From contig NC_033628.1 of the NCBI RefSeq assembly GCF_001540865.1, forward strand, positions 11,691,249 through 11,755,248: a stretch of DNA of 64,000 nucleotides, given 5' to 3'. Position 1 is the stretch's first letter. Each line of letters opens with the position of its first letter. This DNA comes from Ananas comosus. Taxonomy: Eukaryota; Streptophyta; Magnoliopsida; Poales; Bromeliaceae. The notes below the pieces were generated by a model. That model was not told the DNA's origin. It saw only the letters and a program-made list of their open reading frames with translations, and ran no database searches. This document shows positions 10,662-22,900 of the stretch, piece after piece. The translations under genes and the position numbers were made by a program.

Positions 10662-12563
10662 GCATTAAAAAAATAGCCAAGTAGTCAACTTGGAGTACTA
10701 GTTCTATGACAATGTCCCCCCCCTTCATAAATTGGATGTACATTACGATCCAATCCCATGAAGTTTAATTCGAGCATGGCTCCCCTACTCAGGTTAATAA
10801 TTTATTGGTGCACAATGTAACTAGACACTTTTAAGCTGATCTCAGCTCCGCTCAAAATTAAGGGCATGTTTGATTACGTGAAACTCTGATTGCGAAAGGC
10901 ACTCGCGAGTTTGAGATCAAGCGCAAGGTAAGCTAGGATGTGGTTTGATTCGAGCCCACTTGTGGGCCAGTTAGCATTAATTTAGGTTAATAAATTTTTC
11001 ATCGGACAAAAGGTTAGTTCGATAGAGATGAATCTCGTACATCAATAATTGTCTCACTATTCATTCTTAAAGCACCAACAAGGTCAATTTCACTGATGAG
11101 AAACACTTCCAAATGAGGAGAAACTATTCGGTCAATGAGAAGGCCCACTTGTAGTAATTAACTTGGTCGTCAATTACATGTCGCATCTTGGGTACATACA
11201 AAACCGCGTGTTCATTGTTGACACGGCACGAAAATTAAAGATGGAACAATATATGAGAAAATAATTAAATTGGATGGATATAATGAACAAAATAAGACGC
11301 AATAATAAAGCAGTAAAGTTGCATATTTATTTCTATGAAGTTCCTTGTAGATTGAAGGACTGAACAAATATATAGGAACATTGTAGAGCAATAGCAATTA
11401 CGTATGAATTTTGATTGGCATTAAGTAAAAAGAGAAGTACTAATCAAATGAACTCCAACTAGAAGGGGCTGCTTTATTAAGGTAATTAAACTGCTACACC
11501 GGGTAATTATGTTCCTTGCAAACACAGATATACATACACACAATACCTCGACGAAGTGAGGTCAACACAAAAGCAACATTTAAAGATTAGACAAACGACC
11601 GTCGGGCGAGGAAACTGCGTCGAGCCACATCTGCTGATCTTGCTGCTTGTCCAAAGAAGAAACTTTGGTCTCATCCGCTCTCCCTCGATAGCATTCAGAC
11701 ATATTTGAGTTTCATTCGCTACCATGTTTTTGTTCACTTGGGAATCGCAGCAATCGGCATACACCAGTTATTCTTCCTCGGCTCCTTGCTAATTCGATCA
11801 CAGTTGACGCACCTGCTAGAGCCCTCAAAAGCTTGTAGGTCGAAGTATGGCATCCGATCCATAGCCGAAAGCGATGCGAGGAGCCATTGAATTGTCACTC
11901 ATGTAATGCAAAATGCAGTGAAATCAGTGGCTTTCTGGTAACCTGTGTAAATGAAGTGAACAAGAGAAATTCAATTAATATAGTAATTAAACTAGTTTGC
12001 TGCAAATTTTTGATAAGTGCTGCTGAAAGGCTGGTATCATAGCAAAACAGATAATTATAAGATTAAATGGACATATGAAGATAAGGAATGCCTTGTAGGC
12101 CTGTAGTGTATAGTCTTACGGAATGAACTCATGAAACCAAAATTTTCTGGATTTTCACATAAACATATCCATACAATTGCCCAACCATTAGACAAGTGAA
12201 GGTTTCGCATAATTTATGGTATCTAGACTAGATCATGTCTGTAATAGCAGGTATAGGATACTGCTTATGAAACCTGACATGCATATGGACATATAGAACC
12301 AGCTTATGACTGCTGCTAATCCCGATAATGTTCAAATTTCAGATAGCCAAAGAAAATTACAAGTCTGACCAACTGCCATTATAGGGAATTGGATTTCGAA
12401 AGAAAATACATCCAAGAACTATTTTTTCCGGCAAAGTATCCAAACTTGACTTCATCTTCCGGTATCTAGTTTTTGCTATCGATGCATCAAAACAATAAAT
12501 GGTATGAACTAAATCAAACAATTGTACAGCATAGATCAATGTAACTGGTAGCCATTGAAAATT
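8740..12563. other. Intergenic, AT-rich, no recognised gene
   Basis: This holds the upstream region of the PUB33-like gene and the 3' flank of the MurE homologue. Most of it is A/T-rich with many homopolymer runs and only short ORFs. A 39-base poly-T tract stands out at 10621-10659. The stretch 11500-12563 is less AT-rich and may include MurE 3' UTR, but nothing there could be assigned. Confidence 0.6.
10621..10659. repeat. 39-base poly(T) tract
   Basis: An uninterrupted run of 39 T. It could be the poly-A tail of a minus-strand retroposon, but no flanking duplication or retroposon body was recognised. Confidence 0.9.
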
Positions 12564-15500
12564 TTACCTCCATGGGAATTCACTGGTGTCTATTCCAGCT
12601 TGATGCAATTCATCAACATAATGTAATGCTTCCCTGCACTCTTCTCTATCATCAAAAAACTCCTCTTTATCACCTTCGATCTGATATGTTTCATGGCCTT
12701 TGCCAGCAACAACCTGCAGTATGATTGTAGTTATGGTCAGAATATACGGAAAAAGTGGAAAAACAATGTAGGAAAATTCAAATTGAAGCACTTATATGAG
12801 CAAAAAGCAGAGTTGTCAAAGGAAGAGAGGAAAGAATGAAGCATAGAAAGGGCTCAAAATAGAAAAATCCGATAAATCCTTTAGCTTTCCGGTTACAAAT
12901 GTAGGCACTTATTGTGACAGATGTATTTCATGTAACTCTGTAGCAAGAATCATGGCACAGTCCATTCTGATGTGTACAGATAACAGTCGAAAAGAAACTT
13001 CTTTAGTTGAGAAGCATCAGTTACGTACAACTATATCACCTTCCTCGCCCATTGCAACAGCAGCTCGCACAGCTACTCTTCTAATGTCATGTAGGAAAAG
13101 CCTGTGGCCATTTGGAAGGGGTGGATAATAATCATTCTCACCATATTTCAAATAGTCTTGCATGGTCCATCCAACACCCGCTAACATATCATCTAAGATA
13201 TCCACTGATCAAAACAGAATAAACAAATATTAACTTCGCATTAAAGTTGGCGGGAAAATAAAATTCAAATCAAAACATAGTAGTATAAATTTCTCAAACA
13301 TATAAATGTCTACTCAAATCTCAGAGCTTCAAATGTTAGTCTAGGATCCTTACATGGATCTTCGCTTCTTGGATTGTCGGATGTCAACATAACCACATCA
13401 CTTTTGTCTGTAGCAATTTTTGTCATCAACGGTCTCTTCCCCCTTTCTTTTTCCCCACAGCATCCAATGACTGCAAATGGTGCAAGACAAAGATATCTTT
13501 TGTTATTTTAGTATTGTAACACCCCAATAGTCCCACATTGGATGAGAAAAGAGTACTGATTGAGAATATAAGAGGTTACACATCCTAATAATAATAATTG
13601 GACTTAAGTATTTTTGACCAGAAGTTTGGACCCAACGGTTTATTGTTGTTAATGGGTCGAGTCGCTACGGTTAGTGTCAGAGACGCATACCGGACGGAAG
13701 TATGAGAGCTAAGTGCTATGCGGCGAAAAATGCTACACCACGAGTTTGGTGGGAGACCCTCAACTTTAGAAAACATAGCATTTATACAAGTAAACTTTGG
13801 CAAATAGTCCTCTCTTTGCAACACTATACAAGCAAACCTCAACATCTGAACACCACATGGTGAAACCTCAACCTCAACATCTGGACTCCATTCGATTTCT
13901 TTAAGCATTCAGGCAATCCAAATACGAAAAGGTCAACATGAAGGGAATAAGCAGCTACCCTATCAATCTAATTTATGAGTTAAAAAAATGTCTCACATTG
14001 TTTTAAGGCATTTCTTAATGCCATACTGAATTAGGCTATAGAGAGTAAAAACTAAAATCAGAACAAAAGATGATCCAATCATACAATTCGAAACATCCAA
14101 AAAGTTTCCCCTTGCGTCAAGTTTCAGAAGATTCATAAGAAATTAGTGGTATCACTGTTATCATAAAATTGCTAATGTAGAAAGATAAAAAAAAAAAGGG
14201 AGCTACATGAGTCCACTCCCATATAAATCTCACTTTAAACTCTTTTCTATCCAAATTTTATAAGTTGTGGCCCATGGCATCAAATATCGCCGTAATCGTT
14301 CTTACATGGAGTGTTGCATAAAAGAGCTGTGTTGCAGCTATATGCGGCTTTACTTTTGAGTAGCGTAAATCAGAGAAATTCAGAGTTATACTTACAATGA
14401 CAAAGCCTAACTTACTTATCCTACTATCGGTACGTAATTTGGGAACCTTATCTCTTCCATTTCCAAAAAGGAGCCTGTAGGTAAAACTCGGTTTGCAGTT
14501 AATCTTTGAACTGTATATGCATTATCTGAAGCACGAACGCTATTATGCTTTGAAAGTAGAAATGCTCGAAGATGAAGCAGGGAATCAGCTTACCCGTGAT
14601 GATTCTCCGTGGACCCAGTTCTCTTATGGTGTCCAAGAGTCTTGATAACTGATCTGGCGTGCGAGCATGGTCCACGATCACCCCAAATGCTTGCTCCTCG
14701 TCTATAAGCTCACACCTGCCTGGAACTGCATCCACCTCCTCGATTCCCCTCACTATATCCTCCAAAGGTGCACCCACTACAATCCCAACAGCCACGGCAG
14801 CAAGAATATTGTATATGTTCTCTCTCCCAAGCAAACCAGAAGAGATCTCGAGTATCCCATGAGGTGTTTGAACCAAGACCTGGGTCTCGAACAACGAGAG
14901 CTCATACTTTAATGCGTGCACATCAGCCTTCTTGTTCTCCAAGGCATAGGTCACAACAGGCACATCGGGATTCCCCTTTGCAACAAAGAAGGGGGCGTTG
15001 GGATCATCAATGTTGACAACTTTTCTATGGCGCATCGGATCGACCATCTTCGCAAAGAGCCCGGCTTTGCTATTCATATACTCCTCTTCGCTCCCTTGGA
15101 ATTCGGGATGGTCATTCCTTAGGTTTGTGAGGACGGCGATATCATAATCTACCTCGTTATAGGAACCCTCCATGACGACCGCCTCGGTCCCATTGTGCAC
15201 CATCTTCGCCATTAGCTTCTGCACTCCGACTGCATTAGGTATTACATCGGCAAATTCCAGCTTGTTTTCCCCGTGAACATAGTGCCCGAGAATTCCCATC
15301 ATTCCCGTCCTCAGCCCCATGGCTTCATACATGGCCTTGATCAAGTGGGTCGTCGTAGTAATTCCGTGCGTTCCCGTTATTCCAATCACCGCCAAACTCT
15401 TTGACGGATTCTTATAGAAGGACGCGGCTAGGATGGGGAGAACCGAATCCGTGTCCTCCACGATTACGAGAGCCTTGCACGCCAGTGTTTCATCTATATT

Positions 15501-16484
15501 GATCTCCTTATCAGCCACCACCGCCACGGCCCCTCTCTTATCGGCCTCGGTTAGGGAACCGAGCCCGTCGGCCGATGATCCATTACAGCAGACAAAGAGG
15601 TCGCCGGCGTTTACTTCCCTCGAATCGTGCTGAATTCCGGTGATCGAGACCTCCAAATCCCCGTACACCGACACGGGCACGACTTTGCTCTCATCGAGAA
15701 GCTCCGCGAGGCTCATCCTGAATGTCAGCTCGAGAATCCGCGCCCGCGACTTGCCAAACTCATCCACATCGAGACCATACAAAGAGGGGAGCGAATTACC
15801 ATTCGAGCTCGACTCAAGAACGTCGGCATCCAAACCGACGCCATCGTCGTCATCGTCAGAGGAGGAGGATTTGGGGGGTTTCTTCCCCTGCGGGGAATCC
15901 GCATCGCCGTCGCCGTCGGCGGAGATGATGGTGAGGCCCTGGAGCTCGCGGATCTCGTCGAGGTCGAGGACCTCCTCGGGGGTGAGCTCGTCGAGGCCCT
16001 CGATGACGGGTTCCTTCGCCTGCGGCGGGGGGTTGGGGGGGAGGAGGCCTTGGTCGACGAACTCGCGGCGCTTCTGGGCGATGGCGCGGTCGATGTCGGC
16101 GAAGAGGTCATCGGGATCGGAGGAGGAGGAGGAGTGGGGGGGAGAGGGAGGGGGGTCGTTTTGGAGGCCGAGGGCGGAGAGGAGGAGGGGCTGGTCGCGC
16201 CTGAGCTGGGCGTCCTCGCGGCGGCGGGCGCGCTCGACGTGGCGCTCGAGCTGCTGGAAGCGGGAGAGGCCGTGGGAGGAGTCCTCGGGGGCCTCCGGAG
16301 GGTCGTCGTCGGACGGGCGCGGCTCGAATTTGCCGTCGCCGCCGACGGCCGAGAGCGCCGAAAAGCCGCGACGGCAGCGGACGGGAGGGGGCAAATGCGG
16401 AAGAGACGGGCGAGGGAGGAAGAGGAGAGGGGAGTTGAGAAGGGAAGCGGTGGAAGGGATAAGGGAGGTGAAGGGTAGTGCCAT
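12564..16484 (-). CDS. MURE: Chloroplast MurE homologue (UDP-MurNAc-tripeptide ligase family; PEP-associated protein)
   Basis: Four exons on the minus strand: 16484-14594, 13470-13354, 13204-13029 and 12713-12564. Phases close to 777 residues, near the length of Arabidopsis MURE. Residues 1 to about 50 look like a chloroplast transit peptide (Ser/Pro/Leu-rich, few acidic). An acidic, Pro-rich plant-specific region follows to about 235, then the Mur ligase N-terminal, central and C-terminal domains. Motifs: GITGTHGITTTT (about 367-378), DHARTPDQL, DNPR (662-665, the meso-DAP recognition motif in bacteria) and GKGHETYQ. In angiosperms MurE belongs to the plastid-encoded RNA polymerase complex and is needed for chloroplast development rather than peptidoglycan synthesis (published for Arabidopsis). 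The P-loop lysine is Ile375 here, consistent with loss of ligase activity. The first exon is very GC-rich, producing long antisense shadows. Confidence 0.95.
13515..13910. mobile_element. Probable LTR fragment in MurE intron 1
   Basis: Inside the 1.1-kb first intron, a segment opens with TGTAACACCCC and 'AGTCCCACATTGGATGAGAAAA', a start common to many monocot LTRs. Its base composition differs from the AT-rich intron around it. No second LTR and no clear target duplication were seen, so this is a solo LTR or fragment whose 3' limit is approximate. Confidence 0.5.
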
Positions 16485-16927
16485 GGAGAGAGCAAGAGAG
16501 GGTTTAGTGAGTGCTCTCGTGATGAGTGTGGACGAGGGAGACTGTGAAGGAGGGCCGATGCAAACGGGGCGGGTCGGAGCGGCCGTTGGAAATTGGAGGA
16601 GTCGAAGCTTCGGATCCGAATCCGTAGATGGCAGGGTAACAACGGACTTTGGGTGGGTCCGGCTTTCCTGACCCCAATCTCAATGCGAATGATTGGTCCG
16701 GCTTAAAATTATAATAAAAATTGGGTTTAAAATTCTGAGCCGGCGAGCAACAGGTGGTCTAGCTTATACCGGGTCAACAAACCGGTTAAATTCGGTCGGA
16801 TTATATTACGGCGTTTGCGAACCCGTTTCCCACGCCGCCCTATAAATGGCTGATCGATCATACAGAGTCGGTCCACTTTATTTCCTCGTCACTCCGAAGA
16901 GCAAACCCGAAGTAGGAGAGAGAGACG
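16485..16927. promoter_or_regulatory. Shared divergent promoter region between MurE homologue and BCAT
   Basis: The two start codons face away from each other across 443 bp that must contain both 5' leaders and both promoters. For BCAT a TATAAAT box is visible at about 16841-16847, some 80 bp before its ATG. The MurE side is GC-rich with no obvious TATA box. A repeated CGGTTAAATTCGGTCGG-type stretch lies at about 16780-16800. Co-regulation is inferred from the spacing and shared plastid destination, not shown. Confidence 0.7.
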
Positions 16928-19900
16928 ATGGATCGCACTCTCCTTCTCCATCCCCCTCGCGCCTACAATGGCGCCCTCCTCATCGCCTCCTCCCCATACC
17001 CCCCCGATCCCTTCGCACACCGCGCGCGGCGCCCCTTCTCCCCCTCCTCCTCCTCCTCCCCGTCGCCCCTCAAGGTCCCTTAATTCTTTTCCCCCTCATA
17101 CGTGCTCGATCTTCGTTTCTTGAAGCTTTGTCGATCGATTCATGTCGATTCTTTGAGGCGATTAGGTTTTTTCTGCATGCGGTTTTCGATTCCTTACGGC
17201 GATTTTGTTGTCTATTTCCTTGTTACCTTTGGTTTTAATATCTAACGATCTTTTTGAATCGAATTTGGGGTTTCTTCCTAGTTCTTGTAACATGATTACG
17301 TGGGGGCGTTTGGAAAGGATTTGAGGTATGCCTGCGCTTATTCGCTGAAGCAAGAACTTGTGTTGATTGTTAAGAAAAGCTTATTAACTAAAGTGCATCT
17401 TTCGCTAAGGATCATTGGATCTGGTATAGCTAAAAGAAGCTTCATCATCTAAATTTTAAATGCACAATTGTTAATTTTGTCATATTATGATGATTGACGT
17501 AACGCAGGTGGGGCCTCTTCCTGTCCTCACGATCCTTCAAAGTCCCTTTCTTTCTGTTACCTTCGTTATTGGTTTGTATTTCTTGAAGTTTCCTCGATTG
17601 GCACCTTTTTGATTCCTCAAATTGATAAGGTCGTACTTAGGTTTCATTCTTTATAGAGAAATCTTGGTGTGTCAAGCGTGGAAAGCATGAATGTTATCTA
17701 TCTTGATGCTACGTTTCTTTTCGCCCTGCTATTAACTTAATTTTTTAATTCTTGGATGCATCTGCCTCATTTGCATCTTAATTCTCAAAGTAGGTTTTCT
17801 TCCTAGTCCTAGTTGCCTGATTTATTTGGTGGTTGGAAAGGATTTGAGGTACGCATTAACATATTTAGAGAAGCAAGAACTCTTGATTAAAGGGTGTGCA
17901 TTGTTATTGTGTGTTATTTCCTGTAATAATTGAATTCACATGCCTAAAGGAAAGCTTATTAACCCACAATTCATCTGTTAAAAAAATTATCCAGAGGACC
18001 AAAGCGACTGATCATTCTAAGTATTCCGTCATTCTGTTGAAACATGTCATATTTTGATGATCTTGACTTCCATCATTCTGTTAAAACATGTCATATTGTG
18101 ATGATTTTGACTTTATCTGGAGATTTTGTCTTCTGTCCCATTCATTTAAGCTTGCGATTGTCAAAATCGAGATGATTTGCGTACTTCTGCTTAGATTGAT
18201 GCTCTTTTCCGTGTAGTCAGCAAACTTCTAGCTTTCTGCTTCTTCTAGTCTGTGTTGTTATCCATAGCTATTTGAATTCTGGTTCATCAATACAGATTGA
18301 TGTATGATTTTACCTTGACTTGTTCTTTCCATTTTTTTCGCATTTTCCTTTCAGTTATCATACTTTCTAAAGCAGTGCTACACTGCCATTCTTCACTAAC
18401 TGTTTATGTAGCATGTACACAAGAAAATTGGGCTGCTCTTCCAGGGCCTTTCACTCTTAAAAAAAACCAAGCTACTCTTGAGGGGCTTTTTTCTGCCAAA
18501 ACTTACCCTTGCACATGCTTAAAATCATATTCAATTGCTAGATGTCAAAAGTATGCGTAATGATTTAAAAAAAATTGCTTATGTTCTGCTGTCAATGCTT
18601 ACAGATCCAAAACCAGATTTTGCCAATGTCGCTTTCTCTAGAGGCATCTAGCACAACAAGATGCGAAGCATCTTTATCAAATATCTACAAGTATGTATAT
18701 GACTTGCATCTTTATCAAATATTGACATATATATGACCACTGTAGCCTAATATGACAGCATGTTTGATGCAATCTATAATTCTAAACCTTATTTTCTCAC
18801 TATGATCATTTTTGGAACATTCTCAAATTTGAGGTGTCCCCTTGATGGGGGAAAAAAGAAAAACTATGAGTTGGCAATGGTGATTATTGAAGTTCTCATA
18901 AGTTTGCATGAAGATAACACATCACTTTGTCAAGGCTGTTTTGATCTTGTGATAGCGTGTGTGTGTGTGTATATATATACAACCCACATGTTTTAAAATT
19001 GTTAAGACATTATACTTGTGTCAACCATATGTTGGATTAAAAGCTGCTTATCAAGTAGTGCTTGACTTATGCTCACTGGTTCAGTGGTTTGCCACTTGGC
19101 TGTTCTTATTTGTTTACTGTATAATGTATGTGAGTTCAGCCATGTTTGTCCTGTTGGACATATCTGTTTAAAACTTTTGCAGAAAATATGTTCATTTGAT
19201 TAAACAATAATGTGCACTTATCCTGATTGTTTGAATTTGACCCTATGCTAGCCATCTCCCTATATTTGGTGATACTATTTTTAAAAATACACCATCCTTC
19301 TTGATAATAGATCAAATTTATAAAGCCTGCTCGTCATTTCACTATAATGTGATAACTAGCTGCTGCTTGTGCATATTTTATTCTGGTGGCTTTGCTTCAA
19401 TTCTTTCATTTTTTTAAATTCTGAATGCTGATAGCAAGTCTTGTTTTTCAGCACGGATGCTGACATAGTTGACTTGGATTGGGAGAATCTTGGATTTGGA
19501 CTGGTGCCAACTGATTACATGTATATGATGAAATGTTCTTCTGATGGAATATTTACCAAAGGCGAGTTGCTGCGGTTCGGGCCTATCGAGTTAAGCCCAT
19601 CTTCTGGAGTTTTAAATTATGGGCAGGTTAGCAATGTTGAAATCTTATCCCTATTATTTCTCACGGACTGAAAGAGCTGAAGTTTCACAAACTTGGTCTA
19701 TTGTTGTGCTACTTTAGCTTAATAGTGATAAATCTTTAGTTGAATCATTTTATAGTGGTTGGAGATCTGGAGAAACCAGTGCCTGTTACTTTTAGACACT
19801 GTTTGAACTCTGATCTGCAGCCTCATCTAGCTTCTTGTCCTTTGTTCTCACCTGTCAGAATAAGTATGGAATTCTGGTGGTCAAGGTCTTGTGTCGAGTA

Positions 19901-22900
19901 TAAAAATATAACATTAGCAGAGATTATTATCCCGGATTCCCGGTACACCTTGACATCAGAAATTTTCATCATCATACTTATCATCCCATTTGAAACAAAC
20001 AAATGCAGATGTTCTCCATGTATGCAAAAACTGCGACGTTGTTTTGCTTTTTAGGGGTTGTTTGAAGGTCTAAAAGCGTATAGGAAAGAAGATGGGTCAG
20101 TTTTATTATTTCGCCCAGAGGAAAATGCTTTGCGGATGAAATTGGGTGCAGAGCGGATGTGTATGCCCTCACCGACTGTTGAGCAATTTGTTGATGCTGT
20201 AAAGCTAACTGTGTTAGCAAATAAGCGTTGGGTAAGTAATTGTGTTCGATTAAACTCTCATGCGCATATTGTTTGAATCATCTCTTGTCAAATAAGTTTC
20301 AATACTTTCGATTCAGGTGCCTCCAACAGGTAAAGGTTCTTTGTATATTAGGCCGCTGCTTATAGGAAGTGGTGTTGTGCTTAGTCTTACACCTGCTCCT
20401 GAACATACTTTCCTTGTCTTTGTCTCTCCTGTTGGAAATTATTTCAAGGTTGGTAAACTGACCTTACTGATCTGTCTTCTTTATTGCTATTGTTATGTCT
20501 TGTCAAATTGTGTACTTCTATTTTTATTTTACCTTTGAGTTGTTTACTTGGTTCTTAGAGTTTTTCTTTTACTTGTTCCTAATTGTCCATTAGAAGACCA
20601 ACATAGAGAATATTGATGATTGTCTAAACTTTATTACTGTTCCTAGGAGGGTTTAGCTCCAATAAATTTAGTAATTGAAAATGAATTCCATCGTGCCGCT
20701 CTTGGTGGAACTGGAGATGTAAAAACTATTGGAAATTATGCTCCGGTAAGTAAAATTTACCATACTAAGTCTGCTTTTTTAAAAAAAAACGTTTTATGTT
20801 ATCGTATCCTTTGCATCTTGAATCTTGCATGGTTGGTATCTTTATTATTACGGATTTCTTTTGATGCTTTGCTTTTGGGTTTGTTTTCATCTTCTTATTT
20901 CATTATCTGCACTTTTTAAGTTTCAATGTCTGCCTTATCTGCACTTCTTCAAAACTCGGAGTGCTTTGAACTTTAAAATATCCCACAGTGTGTATATACA
21001 TATATAAATAACCATTCCAGTCGTTGTCAAACTGAAACTGAAGGCACTACTGTGTAGGGATATACTGTTAGAAACAAGAGATGATTCATTTATGCTCTTT
21101 AAAGCAATTTATAATGGTTTGAATAATAATTCACAAACGAAGGATGTTGCTGATATTTTCCCCTGTTGAATCTGCAATCTAATTTAGAATTATTTTCTTA
21201 AAATGTGTGATTTGTGTATTTTATGTCATTAAAATGAACTAGTCTTGTTTAATATAGGTCTGTATCCACATATATGTCATGTTTTGTTGTGATAAATGAG
21301 CTGGCATTGAAGACATTGACTTGTTTGGTGCTTGTGGTTTTTTTTTTTATCTATGTAGGTGCTGAAGGCACAAAATATAGCTAAGGAGAAAGGCTATTCT
21401 GATGTCTTATATTTGGATTCTGTGCACAAAAAATACCTGGAAGAAGTTTCTTCCTGTAATGTATTCATTGTAAAGGTATAATCTCAGTATATATTATGTA
21501 TTTCCTTATAGTAAACATGCTTTTCAACTAATTTTAGTAGTAGAACACTGGTTATGTAGAGTATGTTAATTCGGCTGTTGACTGGTCTGTCAATCATAGT
21601 CCCAAGAATAGTGAAGTGCTTATACTTATCAACTCTTGCTCTCAAATTCTTTACTTTATTTAAGATCACTGGTTCTAGTGCCTAACAGAAGGAACTTTTA
21701 AACCATCAGTTGTCACCATACTGGCAAAGCAATAATACTGAGTAGCTGCAACAATGGGTTTCCCCTCAAAGAAAGGCACAGAAACCTTGGGAAGAGAACT
21801 ACAAAGTTCACAATCCAACCAAAGAGCTCATGTATGCTGCATATCTTCCGTCCATGCTGTTGGCGATTACTATATCTGGTTTCATTTCCGCCTTAAAAAA
21901 ATAAAGGATTAGAATTTTCAATAGAAAATAGCTGTCTCTAAGACTGTCAGCATTTTCTTTGGCAATTTCATTACCCCTGGAAGTGATCATCACTGTGTTT
22001 TAGTACACATGGGAACAAAAATAGGAAAACACCAAAATTTTATGAAGAAGCAGCAATTCCAACTGCCAAAGACTTTTGGACTGTTGTCATTGACCTAGTC
22101 GGCTTTTTGCCATATCTGATCACCTTGGCAATGTCGTGCTCAAATGGTTTTCTGCATCAAGATGGCTCCTTACCCTCTGTTAGAAGTGCTGTTTCAGCAA
22201 AAGGCTTCTATCGGTACAATATGAAGGATATGATACACTTCTGATCTCTTTCGTAATTACAAATCTAGTAAATTCCTAATCCCTTAAGTTGTCTTTGAAG
22301 AGTCATGTCTCTGTCTGAAAGTTATTGTAACTGCTCTTTGCACTCATTTAAATACTTCATGTTCTTCACCATCTACTTATCTTTGTGATAGGATAATGTT
22401 ATTGCAACACCAGCATTAAAAGGAACAATATTGCCTGGCATTACACGGAAAAGTATAATTGATGTTGCTCGGGGCCGAGGCTACCAGGTATCTGTTTTAC
22501 TGTAATATCATGGAAAGTGTGCACTTTCACTTCACATTTATGGAGTTCATTTGCCTAGAGTACTCGTACAGGATAGACTGGAATTTGTTAGATCCCTTTT
22601 TTTATCTTTCTACTGTTGATTTCTGCAATTCTCTTTTTTATATGTGTTAATATTCATTTATCAGGTCCTAAATATTTGAGGGTTCTTTTCCTTACTTGAG
22701 GTTTTATTTAGCATGGCTTCAGGAGTTATTTTTGTTTCTTAACAAATGCCGAGGGCTAAGGCAACGATTCCCTTGTCTGTTTTATGATGCAAGGATAACT
22801 TAACCATTGTAAGCTTCTCATATTTCATTTAACTATCCCAAAATCTTGCAAGGTTGAGGAGCGCCTTGTATCAGTCGAAGAGTTGCTTGATGCTGATGAA

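Noticed and set aside
11507..11764. 85-residue minus-strand ORF downstream of MurE
   Set aside because: Cys-rich by chance; no domain, and no link to the MurE C-terminus, which ends cleanly at TAA 12564-12566.
15627..16671. Plus-strand ORFs of 283 and 343 residues over MurE exon 1
   Set aside because: Low-complexity Gly/Val/Glu and Arg/Ser/Gly translations antisense to a GC-rich transit-peptide region. No motif is recognisable.
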